Part shown: one piece after another, positions 1 through 8,409 of the stretch
Layout of the letters: each line of letters begins with the position of its first letter
Numbering within the stretch: the stretch's first letter is position 1
NCBI RefSeq assembly: GCF_018263855.1
Contig: NZ_CP073318.1
Span: forward strand, 9,672,001-9,736,000
Direction of reading: 5' to 3'
Source of the DNA: Kutzneria sp. CA-103260
GTDB lineage: Bacteria; Actinomycetota; Actinomycetes; Mycobacteriales; Pseudonocardiaceae
DNA: 64,000 bases
Notes under the pieces: generated by a model
What the model was told of the DNA's origin: nothing
Seen by the model: the letters and a program-made list of their open reading frames with translations, nothing else
Database searches by the model: none
Translations under genes and position numbers: made by a program

Positions 1-1
1 G

Positions 2-82
2 GTGCCGGGCAAGCAGGTGACCAAGACGCCGGTGGGCGCGCCGCAGACCGGCGGCGGTGGCACGGCGACCGTCTTCGCCTGA
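2..82 (+). CDS. C-terminal fragment of an unknown protein
   Basis: An open frame enters from the left edge and stops at TGA 80-82, leaving 26 residues. The tail is rich in Gly, Thr and Pro, with the stretch PVGAPQTGGGGTA. Class F sortase genes in actinomycetes are often preceded by a secreted DUF4397-type surface protein with a similar Gly-rich tail, so that is a reasonable guess from context. No domain is visible, so the function is not established. Confidence 0.45.
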   Translation: MPGKQVTKTPVGAPQTGGGGTATVFA

Positions 83-239
83 CCCGTCCGAAGAAGTTCG
101 CCGACCCAGGCAACCCCACCGTCGCCGGTTTACGTCTCCACGGCGATGGGCACGCCCATCAGCGGTCGCGCCGTCGCGGCTTTCGTTTTGCAGGGGTGCA
201 CGAAATCCACGGCGGCGCGACCAACACCTGGAGCATGAG

Positions 240-848
240 ATGAAGAAGATCCTCGTCGGCCTGGTGCTGGCCGGCGGCCTGCTCACCGGCGCCTGCGGCG
301 CCGCCCAGCCGCCGTCGGCTGTCCAGACCACCGGCACCACGACCGCCACCGGCGCGGCCACGGCAGCCAACGCGCCAGCCTCGCCGTCGCTGCCGGCGTC
401 CACCCCGGTGTCGGTGGACATCGCCAAGATCGGCGCGCACTCGTCGCTGGTGCCGCTCGGCCTGAACGCCGACCAGACCATCGAGGTGCCGCCGGTCAGC
501 ACGCCGATGCAGGCCGGCTGGTACAAGGAGGGCCCGACGCCCGGTGAGATCGGGCCGGCCGTCATCCTCGGCCACGTCGACGGCAACAAGCAGGCCGGCA
601 TCTTCTTCCGCCTGCACGAGCTCGCCGCCGGCGACAAGGTCTCGGTCGCGCGCCAGGACGGCCGCACCGCGACGTTCACCGTGCAGAAGGTCGAGCTGGA
701 CCGCAAGGACAGCTTCCCGACCGATGCCGTCTACGGCGACACCAGCACCGCCGACCTGCGGGTCATCACCTGCGGTGGCGCGTTCGACGCCAAGGCGCAC
801 AGCTACGTGGACAACGTGATCGTGTTCGCCACGCTGGACAAGGCGTGA
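240..848 (+). CDS. Class F sortase, membrane-anchored lipoprotein-like
   Basis: A 202-residue protein. It begins with a lysine pair, a hydrophobic stretch and a cysteine (LLTGAC) that fits a lipoprotein signal. A Thr/Ala/Pro-rich spacer of about 45 residues follows, then the sortase beta-barrel. The catalytic His is probably in GHVDG and the catalytic Cys in VITCGG; the tail VDNVIVFA matches class F sortases. Sortases are transpeptidases at the outer membrane face; the substrates of class F enzymes are mostly unknown. The ATG at 240 was chosen because a GGAG lies 6 nt upstream and it opens the signal sequence; an open frame extends further upstream but reads as non-protein-like sequence. The upstream gene may encode a partner. 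Confidence 0.85.
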   Translation: MKKILVGLVLAGGLLTGACGAAQPPSAVQTTGTTTATGAATAANAPASPSLPASTPVSVDIAKIGAHSSLVPLGLNADQTIEVPPVSTPMQAGWYKEGPTPGEIGPAVILGHVDGNKQAGIFFRLHELAAGDKVSVARQDGRTATFTVQKVELDRKDSFPTDAVYGDTSTADLRVITCGGAFDAKAHSYVDNVIVFATLDKA

Positions 849-882
849 GGGGCCGGCCGCAGGCCGACCCCTCAGCCGGAAA

Positions 883-2385
883 TCAGTCCACCCAGTCGAA
901 GGTCTTGGTGACGGCCTTCTTCCAGTTCGCGTACTCCGAGGCCCGCCGGTCCTCGTCCATCGCCGGGGTCCACTCCTTGTCCTTGGCCCAGTTCTGGCGG
1001 ATGTCGTCCTCGCTCTTCCAGAAGCCGACGGCCAGGCCGGCCGCGTAGGCGGCGCCCAGCGCGGTGGTCTCGGCGACGACGGGCCGGATCACCGGCACGC
1101 CGAGGATGTCGGACTGGAACTGCATCAGCAGCTCGTTGACGACCATGCCGCCGTCGACCTTCAACGACGTCAGGGGCACGCCCGAGTCGGCGTTCATGGC
1201 GTCGATGACCTCGCGGGTCTGGAAGGCGGTGGCCTCCAGGACGGCGCGGGCGAGGTGGCCCTTGTTGACGAAGCGGGTGAGACCGACGATCGCGCCGCGG
1301 GCGTCGGCCCGCCAGTACGGGGCGAACAGGCCGGAGAAGGCGGGCACGAAGTAGCAGCCGCCGTTGTCCTCCACGGCGCGGGCGTGCTCCTCGATCTCGG
1401 CGGCCGAGCTGATCATGCCGAGGTTGTCGCGGATCCACTGCACGAGCGAGCCGGTGACGGCGATGGAGCCCTCCAGCGCGTACACCGTGTCGTTCGAGCC
1501 GATCTTGTAGCAGACCGTGGTGAGCAGCCCGTTCTCGCTGAGCACCTTCTCGGTGCCGGTGTTGAGCAGCACGAAGTTGCCGGTGCCGTAGGTGTTCTTG
1601 GCCTCGCCGGGGGACAGGCAGGCCTGCCCGAAGGTGGCCGCCTGCTGGTCGCCGAGGATGCCGGCGATCGGCACGCCGGCCAGCGCGCCCCGCTCGCGCA
1701 CCTTGCCGTACTCCTCGGACGAGGACCGGATCTCCGGCAGCATGGACAGCGGGATGCCCATGTCCGCGGCGATCTCGGCGTCCCAGGACAGCGTGTCCAG
1801 GTCCATCAACAGGGTGCGGGAGGCGTTGGTCGGGTCGGTGACGTGCACGCCGCCGTCGACGCCGCCGGTCATGTTCCACAGCACCCAGGTGTCCATGTTG
1901 CCGAACACGAGGTCGCCGGCCTCGGCCCTGGCCCGCGCGCCCTCGACGTTGTCGAGGATCCAGCGGATCTTCGGCCCGGAGAAGTAGGTGGCCAGCGGCA
2001 GGCCGGTCCTCGTCTTGTACCGGTCCGCGCCGACGTCCCCGCCGAGCTCGTCGACGATGGCCTGGGTGCGGGTGTCCTGCCAGACGATCGCGTTGTACAC
2101 CGGCTTGCCGGTGGTCCGGTCCCACACCACGGCGGTCTCGCGCTGGTTGGTGATGCCCACCGCGACGATGTCGCTGACATGCAGGTCGGCCTTGGCCACG
2201 GCGCCGGCGGCGACCTCTCTGGTGTTGGTCCACACCTCCTCGGGGTCGTGCTCGACCCAGCCGGCCTTCGGGAAGATCTGCCGGTGCTCCTTCTGGTCGA
2301 CCGCGACCACCCGGCCGGAGTGGTCGAAGATCATGCAGCGGGTCGAGGTCGTGCCCTGGTCGATGGCGGCCACATAGGAGGACAT
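883..2385 (-). CDS. glpK: Glycerol kinase
   Basis: A 500-residue FGGY-family kinase of usual length. It phosphorylates glycerol to sn-glycerol-3-phosphate with ATP in the cytosol. The N-terminal phosphate-binding segment AIDQGTTSTR, the substrate region NQRETAVVWDR followed by IVWQDTR, the motif GDQQAATFGQ and the C-terminal DGGMVVNELLMQFQSD are all clear. It lies 19 bp downstream of glpF on the same strand and opposite glpD, forming a complete glycerol uptake and catabolism locus. Start is ATG 2385. No anomaly is seen. Confidence 0.97.
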   Translation of the reverse strand: MSSYVAAIDQGTTSTRCMIFDHSGRVVAVDQKEHRQIFPKAGWVEHDPEEVWTNTREVAAGAVAKADLHVSDIVAVGITNQRETAVVWDRTTGKPVYNAIVWQDTRTQAIVDELGGDVGADRYKTRTGLPLATYFSGPKIRWILDNVEGARARAEAGDLVFGNMDTWVLWNMTGGVDGGVHVTDPTNASRTLLMDLDTLSWDAEIAADMGIPLSMLPEIRSSSEEYGKVRERGALAGVPIAGILGDQQAATFGQACLSPGEAKNTYGTGNFVLLNTGTEKVLSENGLLTTVCYKIGSNDTVYALEGSIAVTGSLVQWIRDNLGMISSAAEIEEHARAVEDNGGCYFVPAFSGLFAPYWRADARGAIVGLTRFVNKGHLARAVLEATAFQTREVIDAMNADSGVPLTSLKVDGGMVVNELLMQFQSDILGVPVIRPVVAETTALGAAYAAGLAVGFWKSEDDIRQNWAKDKEWTPAMDEDRRASEYANWKKAVTKTFDWVD

Positions 2386-2404
2386 GAATTCGCCTTTCCG
2401 GACT

Positions 2405-3151
2405 TCAGGATGCGGGCAGGGCCAGCGAGAGCAGGGCGGCGAGCGCGCCGCCGACCAGCGGGCCGACGACCGGCACCCAGGAGTAGCCCCAGTTGCCGTC
2501 GCCCTTGCCCTTGATCGGCATCAGGAACGCGTACGCGATGCGCGGGCCCAGGTCGCGGGCCGGGTTGATGGCGTAGCCGGTGGGGCCGCCGAGCGAGGTG
2601 CCGATGACCAGCACCACGAACGCGACGCCGGCGTAGCCCAGCGCCGAGTTGCCGAACTGCGGCACGCCGTCGGTGCCGGTCTTCACGGTCGGGCTCTCCA
2701 GGATCCAGATGAGCAGCACGAAGGTGCCGATGATCTCGGTCACCAGGTTCCACGCCGTGCCCGCGACACGCGGCGCCGTGGAGAAGATGCCGAGCGTGTT
2801 CTGCGGCTCGTCGTGCTTGTCGAACTGGAGCTTGTAGGTCGCCCAGCACAGCATCGCGCCGATGATCGCGCCGACCATCTGGCCGGCGAAGTAGAACGGG
2901 ACCTTGTCCCAGCTGACCTTGTCGGCGATGGCCAGGCCGAGGGTCACCGCGGGATTGAGGTGAGCGCCACTCGGATTGGCGACACTCGCGCCGGTGAAGA
3001 CCGCGAAGGCCCACCCCACGTTGATGAACAGCGTGCCGCCGTTGTTGCCATTGGTGTTCTTCAGCACAGCGTTGGCCACCACACCGGTGCCCAGCAGGAT
3101 CAGCAGCGCGGTGCCGATCGTCTCCCAGACGAAGATCGCGCCATAGCCCAT
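2405..3151 (-). CDS. glpF: Glycerol facilitator (aquaglyceroporin)
   Basis: A 248-residue MIP-family channel with six predicted membrane segments. Both half-helix pore motifs are present: NPA in GAHLNPAVTLG near residue 70, and NPA followed by Arg-Asp in INPARDLGPR near residue 195. The Asp after the second NPA is typical of glycerol-conducting rather than water-only channels. Start ATG 3151 has a strong GGAGGT 4 nt upstream; an in-frame GTG two codons earlier is possible. The frame stays open far upstream across glpD, but that is an antisense artefact. It is followed directly by glpK. Confidence 0.94.
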   Translation of the reverse strand: MGYGAIFVWETIGTALLILLGTGVVANAVLKNTNGNNGGTLFINVGWAFAVFTGASVANPSGAHLNPAVTLGLAIADKVSWDKVPFYFAGQMVGAIIGAMLCWATYKLQFDKHDEPQNTLGIFSTAPRVAGTAWNLVTEIIGTFVLLIWILESPTVKTGTDGVPQFGNSALGYAGVAFVVLVIGTSLGGPTGYAINPARDLGPRIAYAFLMPIKGKGDGNWGYSWVPVVGPLVGGALAALLSLALPAS

Positions 3152-3337
3152 ACACACCTCCGCGCCCGTCGACGCCGTTGGAACGGGAGATCGGACGTTA
3201 CTTAGCGGTACGGGTGCTGTCCATGGCCCAACGGCACCACTGCCCGCCCCGGCCGCTCCACTGCCCGACCCGGTGCGGTTGCAGGTAGCGTGATGATCCG
3301 TCGGAACCAGGCAGCCAACAGGCGGGAGGCGAGTGGC

Positions 3338-5098
3338 GTGGCCACCCGGAAACCAGCAGCAGCCCCAACGACACCGACGCGAGCCTCGGCCGAGACCGGG
3401 CGGCTCGGCACCGAGGAACGGGAGCGGGACTGGCAGCGCCTGGCTTCGGAGACCTTCGACGTCGTGGTGGTCGGCGGCGGCGTGGTCGGCGCCGGCACCG
3501 CGCTGGACGCCGCGACCCGTGGCCTGCGGGTGGCCCTCGTCGAGGCCCGCGACCTGGCGTCCGGCACGTCCAGCCGGTCCAGCAAGCTGTTCCACGGCGG
3601 CCTGCGCTACCTGGAGCAGTTGGAGTTCGGCCTGGTGCGCGAGGCGCTGCGGGAACGGGAGCTGATGCTCACCCGGATCGCGCCGCACCTGGTCAAGCCG
3701 GTGAGCTTCCTCTACCCGCTCAGCCACCGGCTGTGGGAGCGCCCCTACACCGCGGCCGGCCTGCTGATGTACGACACCATGGGCGGCGCCCGCTCGGTGC
3801 CCGGGCAGAAGCACCTGACCCGGGCCGGCGCGCTGCGCATGTTCCCGGCGCTCAAGCGGTCCGCGCTGATCGGCGGCATCCGCTACTACGACGCGCAGTC
3901 CGACGACGCCCGGCACACCATGACCGTCGGCCGCACCGCCGCCCACTACGGCGCCGTGGTGCGGACCTCCACCCAGGTCACCGGCTTCCTGCGGGAGGCC
4001 GACCGGATCTCCGGCGTGCGCGTGCGTGACGTCGAGGACGGCCGGGAGACCGAGGTCAAGGCCAACGTCGTGATCAACTGCACCGGCGTGTGGACCGACG
4101 AGTTGCAGCGGCTGTCCGGCAGCCGCGGCCGGTTCCGGGTGCGGGCCAGCAAGGGCGTGCACATCGTGGTGCCGCGGGACCGGATCGTCGCCGAGTCCGG
4201 GCTCATCCTGCGCACCGAGAAGTCCGTGCTGTTCGTGATCCCGTGGCGCAACCACTGGATCGTCGGCACCACCGACACCGACTGGAAGCTCGACCTGGCC
4301 CACCCGGCCGCCACCAAGGCCGACATCGACTACATCCTCAACCACGTCAACACCGTGCTGGCCACGCCGCTCACGCACGACGACATCGAGGGCGTCTACG
4401 CCGGGCTGCGGCCGCTGCTGGCCGGGGAGAACGAGTCCACGTCCAAGCTGTCCCGCGAGCACGCCGTCGCCCGGGTCGCCCCCGGCCTGGTCGCCATCGC
4501 CGGCGGCAAGTACACGACGTACCGCGTGATGGCCGCCGACGCCGTCGACGCCGCCGGGGCCGACCTCACCGGCCGGTTGCAGCCCTCCATCACCGACAAG
4601 GTTCCGCTGCTCGGCGCCGACGGCTACTACGCCCTCGTCAACCAGGCCGACCAGCTCGCCACCCGGCACGGGCTGCACCCCTACCGCGTGCGGCACCTGC
4701 TCGACCGCTACGGCTCGCTTGTGCACGAGGTGCTCGACGCCGCCGACGGCGACCCCGAGCTGCTGCGCCCCCTGCCCGCCGCCCCCGACTACCTCCAGGT
4801 CGAGATCGTCTACGCCGCCTCCCACGAGGGCGCGCTGCACCTGGAGGACGCCCTCACCCGGCGGACCCGGATCTCCATCGAGTACCCGCACCGCGGCGTC
4901 GACTGCGCCGAGCAGGTCGCCCGCCTCATGGCCGGCGTCCTGGGCTGGGACGAGGCCCGCATCGCCCGCGAGGTCGAGGTCTACACCGCCCGGGTGCGGG
5001 CCGAGCGGGACTCCCAGTCCGAGCCCGACGACGAGGCCGCCGACGCCCGCCGCATCAGCGCCCCCGAGGCCCGCGACCTCCGCGACCCGGTCAGCTGA
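3338..5098 (+). CDS. glpD: Aerobic glycerol-3-phosphate dehydrogenase (FAD)
   Basis: A 586-residue flavoprotein that oxidises sn-glycerol-3-phosphate to dihydroxyacetone phosphate and passes electrons to quinone at the membrane. The FAD-binding Rossmann motif is VVVGGGVVGAGTALDAATRG at about residues 43-62. Other family blocks are SSKLFHGGLRYLE, the GTTDTDW segment and AIAGGKYTTYR; the C-terminal DAO_C domain is present. GTG 3338 was preferred to the ATGs near 3290 because GGGAGG sits 8 nt before it. It is transcribed divergently from glpF-glpK, so the roughly 190-bp gap should hold both promoters; the glp operon regulator is not in this window. Confidence 0.95.
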   Translation: MATRKPAAAPTTPTRASAETGRLGTEERERDWQRLASETFDVVVVGGGVVGAGTALDAATRGLRVALVEARDLASGTSSRSSKLFHGGLRYLEQLEFGLVREALRERELMLTRIAPHLVKPVSFLYPLSHRLWERPYTAAGLLMYDTMGGARSVPGQKHLTRAGALRMFPALKRSALIGGIRYYDAQSDDARHTMTVGRTAAHYGAVVRTSTQVTGFLREADRISGVRVRDVEDGRETEVKANVVINCTGVWTDELQRLSGSRGRFRVRASKGVHIVVPRDRIVAESGLILRTEKSVLFVIPWRNHWIVGTTDTDWKLDLAHPAATKADIDYILNHVNTVLATPLTHDDIEGVYAGLRPLLAGENESTSKLSREHAVARVAPGLVAIAGGKYTTYRVMAADAVDAAGADLTGRLQPSITDKVPLLGADGYYALVNQADQLATRHGLHPYRVRHLLDRYGSLVHEVLDAADGDPELLRPLPAAPDYLQVEIVYAASHEGALHLEDALTRRTRISIEYPHRGVDCAEQVARLMAGVLGWDEARIAREVEVYTARVRAERDSQSEPDDEAADARRISAPEARDLRDPVS

Positions 5099-5137
5099 CC
5101 GCCACCCCCTCGCCCAACCGCCACCCCCCACGTTTTC

Positions 5138-5192
5138 CCCACATGTGGGCCACATGTGGGGACTGGAGTCGAATGTGGCGCACATGTGGCGG
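5138..5192. repeat. Three phased CACATGTG palindromes
   Basis: The perfect 8-bp palindrome CACATGTG occurs at 5140-5147, 5151-5158 and 5181-5188. The first two are 11 bp apart and the third starts 30 bp after the second, so all three sit on about the same helix face. The first is embedded in a 12-bp palindrome, CCCACATGTGGG. The cluster lies between the 3' ends of glpD and the EspG-like gene. It could fold in RNA as a terminator-like structure or be a protein-binding array; neither is proven. Confidence 0.7.
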
Positions 5193-5215
5193 AAAGAGGG
5201 GGTGGGTGAGCGGGG

Positions 5216-5989
5216 TCAGAGAGTCATGCTCGCGGCGTCGCTGAGCAGGTCGGCGATGTGCTGGCTGAGGCGGCGGTCGTCGGCGGGGGCGATGGTGCTC
5301 CAGGCGACGGCGTTGGATTTGGCCCGGCGGAGCTGGACGTAGCGGCCGCGCGGGGTGTCGAAGAAGCCGATGACGCGGTCGGGGCGGTGGCGGCGGCCGT
5401 ACTGGTCGCGGGCGGCGGCGCCGAACTGGCCGCGGCGGCGGACGTTGCCGACCATGGCGGCGAGCTCGTCGGCCTCGTCGGGGGAGACGCCGTGGTCGCG
5501 GAGGATCCAGCCGAGCTCGTCGGCGGTCTCGGCCTCGGCGGCGGCGGAGTCGAGCTCGGCGCTGGGAACGGTGATGGAGTAGCCGGGACCGGCGGCCAGC
5601 TCGGGCAGCAGGGACATCGCCGCGCGAGGCAGCGACGAGATCTCGACCGGGTTCAGGGTCAGCTCGCCGTCGGCGAGCCGGGCGAGCACGGCGTCGTGGC
5701 CCTTGGCGGCGACCAGGGCCCGCACGCCGCCGTCGAGCCAGAGCCGGGCGTCGAGCTCGTAGTCGGAGCGGTCGAGCAGACCCAGCAGGTCGACCAGGTC
5801 CTGGTCGATGCCGCGGGCGCCGCCGACGAGCCCCCGTTCGGCGAGCGAGTCCCACACGGTCTTGGCGACGGCATCCCGCTCGACATGGGTCTTGCCGGGG
5901 GACGCGACCTTGACGGCCAGTGGCATCTCGGCCAGCCGGAGGTGCTCCCAGAGCACGTCGAACTCCAGCTCGGACAGGGTGATAGGCAA
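5216..5989 (-). CDS. EspG-family ESX secretion-associated protein
   Basis: A 257-residue cytosolic protein resembling EspG, the chaperone that binds the helical tip of PE/PPE-type substrates for type VII secretion. The N-terminus LSELEFDVLWEHL is characteristic; the C-terminal part has RRHRPDRVIGFFDTPRGRY, typical of EspG-like proteins in actinomycetes. No ATG or GTG occurs at the right place: the best start is TTG 5989, 2 bp after the stop of the PPE-like gene upstream, with no strong ribosome site, which suggests translational coupling. It is the last gene of a three-gene operon. No ESX core component (EccB-E, MycP) is in the window, so the secretion system it serves lies elsewhere. Confidence 0.8.
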   Translation of the reverse strand: MPITLSELEFDVLWEHLRLAEMPLAVKVASPGKTHVERDAVAKTVWDSLAERGLVGGARGIDQDLVDLLGLLDRSDYELDARLWLDGGVRALVAAKGHDAVLARLADGELTLNPVEISSLPRAAMSLLPELAAGPGYSITVPSAELDSAAAEAETADELGWILRDHGVSPDEADELAAMVGNVRRRGQFGAAARDQYGRRHRPDRVIGFFDTPRGRYVQLRRAKSNAVAWSTIAPADDRRLSQHIADLLSDAASMTL

Positions 5990-5991
5990 AG

Positions 5992-6561
5992 TCAGTACCC
6001 GCGCTGGCTCGGCACCACGGGCCGGGAGGCGGTGACGACGGGCACGGCGTCGAAGGCCCGCAGCGAGCCGGTGTTGGCGGCGGTGTTGTGCTCGTAGGTG
6101 CTCATCACCTCGAACGCCCGCGTCGCGGCGGCGTCCTGGGCGGCCTCGATGACCTCGGCGTCGAGCTGCCCGGTGAACAGCGACACCAGCCCGCCGAGCC
6201 AGCCGGCCGGCCCGGGCTCGGGCGCCTTGACCGGCACCGGCATGTCGGCCCGGGCCTGCGTGACGTAGTCGGCCTGGGCCTCGGCGCCGGCCCGCACCGA
6301 ATCGGCGTTGGCGTGCGCGTCGTGGGCCCACCGCGCCAGCTGGGCGATGCCGCCCAGCGCGGACTCGGCGGCGGCCCCGGTCCAGTGCTCGTGCGCGGCC
6401 CCGATGCCGTTGGTCAGGTCGCCGCTGATCTCGGACAGCGCGCCGGAGATGGCGTCCCAGCGCGCGGCCGGGTCGGCGGACGCGGCCGCGCCGGGGCCGG
6501 AGTTGATCGCGTCGTACAGCTCCTGGTGGGTGTATCCCCGCCAGCGCACGTCGCCGGACAT
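5992..6561 (-). CDS. PPE-like ESX substrate
   Basis: A 189-residue protein whose first 120 residues look like a PPE/WXG helical bundle. WRGYTHQELYDAI near the start and HWTGAAAESAL near residue 65 correspond to the first-helix and WxG turn of type VII substrates. The C-terminal half ends in a Val/Pro-rich tail. It overlaps the upstream gene by one base (TGATG) and is followed by the EspG-like gene, which would be its chaperone. It is shorter than most mycobacterial PPE proteins and lacks a literal Pro-Pro-Glu, so calling it PPE-like is an inference from motif and neighbour. Confidence 0.72.
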   Translation of the reverse strand: MSGDVRWRGYTHQELYDAINSGPGAAASADPAARWDAISGALSEISGDLTNGIGAAHEHWTGAAAESALGGIAQLARWAHDAHANADSVRAGAEAQADYVTQARADMPVPVKAPEPGPAGWLGGLVSLFTGQLDAEVIEAAQDAAATRAFEVMSTYEHNTAANTGSLRAFDAVPVVTASRPVVPSQRGY

Positions 6562-6920
6562 CAGCAGCCACCCTGCTGGATCAGCGTCGTGTTGTCCTGC
6601 TCGACGGCGTGGTACCCCAGCTCGACCTGCGTCAACGCGTCCAGCGCGCCCTTGAGCTGCCGCTGGTAGGCCTGCAGCGCGTCCAGCGCGGAGTCCACGC
6701 CCAGGGTGTGGTCGTTGAAGTCGGTCGCGGCCTGCTGGCTGACGGGGTCGCCGGCCCAGGGCCGGATCCGCACGTCCGAGACGGCCATCTCGATCTGCTT
6801 GTCCAGCTTCACCAGCGCGGTGGTGAACACCTTGCGCAAGCCGGGGATGGCGGCCGGGTCCACCCGGAAGCCGCCGGAGGCGATCGCGGCGGGGTCGGGG
6901 GTCGTGGTCCGCTGCGGCAC
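6561..6920 (-). CDS. Small helical ESX-associated protein
   Basis: A 119-residue, largely alpha-helical protein with a tryptophan-Ala-Gly turn (WAGDP) near residue 57 flanked by two long helices. This is the general layout of WXG100-type secreted proteins or PE partners. GTG 6920 was chosen because GGAGGT lies 5 nt upstream. It heads the operon leading to the PPE-like and EspG-like genes, so it is a good candidate for the heterodimer partner of the PPE-like protein. No named family was recognised with certainty. Confidence 0.62.
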   Translation of the reverse strand: MPQRTTTPDPAAIASGGFRVDPAAIPGLRKVFTTALVKLDKQIEMAVSDVRIRPWAGDPVSQQAATDFNDHTLGVDSALDALQAYQRQLKGALDALTQVELGYHAVEQDNTTLIQQGGC

Positions 6921-7021
6921 GAGTGACCTCCGGGGGTTGGGTGCCCACACTCTAGCGACCGTGCGTGACGATGGGGAGTAGCTAGGGTGACATCCACCCC
7001 GCAGGGTCTGTCAAGCCGCCA

Positions 7022-7615
7022 TCAGTGTCCGCCGGACAGGCTGGACATGGCTGCTTCAGCGACTCTTTGCGCGCCAAGGCAAAGATCATCTTGGGGGATG
7101 GGGGCCGCTCCGCCGCCGTCGCGGAACAGCACGTCCAGGAATTCACCCTGGGCCACGTCCACCTCGACGTTACAGAGCGTGTCCAAACCGGGGGTGCGGA
7201 CCTCCAGCGCCGGGAAGCCGGCGACCGCGATCACCTTGGCCGTGTTCTGGGCCTCGTCGGAGATCCACAGCTCCGCGCCCTCGTCGGTGACGAGCGCGAG
7301 CCGCGCGACCTGGCCGCTGTAGGTCCCCCGGATGGTGCACGCGCGGGCCTTCAGCTGGGTGTCGGTATACGGCGACGGCGTGGTGTCCAGGCTCAGCGCC
7401 GCCCGCTGGTCCTTGGTCAGGATGGTGCACGGGTTGACCTTGTCCAACCGGATCTCCCGCGGCCGGGGCGGCAGCGTGAGCTTTGTGGTCGTGGTGGTCG
7501 CGGGGGCGGCCGGTGAGCTGGAGTCGGAGTGCGTCTGGCTGGCCTCGGAGACCGGGAACACGGAACAGCCCGCGAGGGCCGCCGCCGCGGACAGCAGGAG
7601 CAGCGCGAGTCGCAT
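7022..7615 (-). CDS. DUF3558 family lipoprotein
   Basis: A 197-residue secreted lipoprotein. The signal peptide ends in a perfect lipobox (LAGC, Cys at residue 17). A Ser/Thr/Pro-rich spacer follows, then the DUF3558 domain beginning at NPCTILTKDQRAAL, which is the family signature. DUF3558 proteins are abundant in Pseudonocardiaceae; their role is unknown. Cysteines at about 64, 93 and 128 may form disulfides. The gene seems to be transcribed from a leaderless promoter overlapping the end of the upstream GNAT gene. Confidence 0.88.
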   Translation of the reverse strand: MRLALLLLSAAAALAGCSVFPVSEASQTHSDSSSPAAPATTTTTKLTLPPRPREIRLDKVNPCTILTKDQRAALSLDTTPSPYTDTQLKARACTIRGTYSGQVARLALVTDEGAELWISDEAQNTAKVIAVAGFPALEVRTPGLDTLCNVEVDVAQGEFLDVLFRDGGGAAPIPQDDLCLGAQRVAEAAMSSLSGGH

Positions 7616-7621
7616 GGCCGG

Positions 7622-8152
7622 TCAGACTAGCGACCGGGTCCAGACGTGCACCTTGGACCCGCACTCGTCGATGGTGCGGTGGTAGCCGAAGCCGCACTTC
7701 TCGGCCACGCGTCGGGACGGCTCGTTGCCGTCCTGGAACAGATAGTCGACCCGGAGCAGACCGAGCGCGCCGGCCCCGAACCGGATCGCGGCGGCCAGGC
7801 CCTCGCTGACCACGCCGCGGTTGCGGTGCCGGGGTGCGGCCCAACAGGCCGCCGCGGCCGAGCCGATGGCGAGATCCAGATCCTTGAGCCCGACCTCGCC
7901 GAGCAGCTCGCCGGTGTTCTGGTCGGCGACCGCCCACGAGCAGCGCTCGTCGTCGGTCCACTGCTTGGCCCGCAGCGCGACGTAGTCGCCGGCCCCGGCC
8001 AGGTCCACGATCCGATGGCTGATCCAGCGACGGCTGACCGGGTCGGTGAACGCGTCCAGGATCGACGGCCGGTCGTCGATCCGGTCGTCAGCCCGCAGCT
8101 GCCGCAGGTAGTACCTGCCCGCGTTGATCTCCACCGGTTCCACGGCGGCCAC
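7622..8152 (-). CDS. GNAT acetyltransferase, RimJ/RimL type
   Basis: A 176-residue protein with a GNAT fold. YYLRQLRADD opens the first strand; GLKDLDL and CWAAPRHRNRGVVSEGL contain the acetyl-CoA pyrophosphate-binding loop (R-x-R-G); GLLRVDYLFQDGNEPSRRVAEKCGF is the canonical last block of RimJ/RimL-like enzymes. The likely reaction is N-acetylation of an amino group of a protein or small molecule; the substrate is unknown. The start is GTG 8152, right after the short gene upstream; a second in-frame GTG nine bases later is also possible. Confidence 0.85.
   Translation of the reverse strand: MAAVEPVEINAGRYYLRQLRADDRIDDRPSILDAFTDPVSRRWISHRIVDLAGAGDYVALRAKQWTDDERCSWAVADQNTGELLGEVGLKDLDLAIGSAAAACWAAPRHRNRGVVSEGLAAAIRFGAGALGLLRVDYLFQDGNEPSRRVAEKCGFGYHRTIDECGSKVHVWTRSLV
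7624..7629 (-). promoter_or_regulatory. Putative -10 of leaderless promoter for the DUF3558 gene
   Basis: Reading the minus strand, TAGTCT is followed after 8 nt by the ATG at 7615. The first base of the upstream gene's TGA stop is the last T of this hexamer. No -35 consensus was recognised. Confidence 0.4.
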
Positions 8153-8153
8153 G

Positions 8154-8402
8154 CTAGTTGATGCTGGTCACGAACCCGTCGGCGCGGTCGGCCAGCTCGG
8201 TCAGGAAATCCGCGTGCGCCGCGGCCGGCGTGCCGTCCGGCGCGGTGGCCAACTCGACGAGCCAGTCGGCGTCCTCGGCGTCGTCCTCGCCGGCCAGGAG
8301 CTCCTTGTGCACGGCGCACGGCTGCCAGCCCAGCCGCGCCAGCTCGGCGGCCAACGCCTCGGCCTCGTCCCGCTCGGGCAGCACGAGCAACATTCCGTCC
8401 AC
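8154..8402 (-). CDS. Small acidic protein of unknown function
   Basis: An 82-residue cytosolic protein, strongly acidic in its middle (GEDDAEDADWLVE). The start is GTG 8402, 7 bp after the stop of the DUF1707 gene; an ATG at 8393 is an alternative. No transmembrane or signal segment is visible and no domain was recognised. Its tight spacing with both neighbours implies one transcript. The composition resembles short ribonuclease-E-inhibitor-like or DUF-type proteins, but this is not enough for an assignment. Confidence 0.6.
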   Translation of the reverse strand: MDGMLLVLPERDEAEALAAELARLGWQPCAVHKELLAGEDDAEDADWLVELATAPDGTPAAAHADFLTELADRADGFVTSIN

Positions 8403-8409
8403 TGTGGAC

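Noticed and set aside
140..190. Small hairpin GATGGG...CCCATC before the sortase gene
   Set aside because: Only six paired bases and no T run directly after; too weak to list as a terminator.
2405..5185. A 926-codon frame extending glpF across glpD on the opposite strand
   Set aside because: Only the last 248 residues are protein-like; GlpF starts at 3151 with a good ribosome site.
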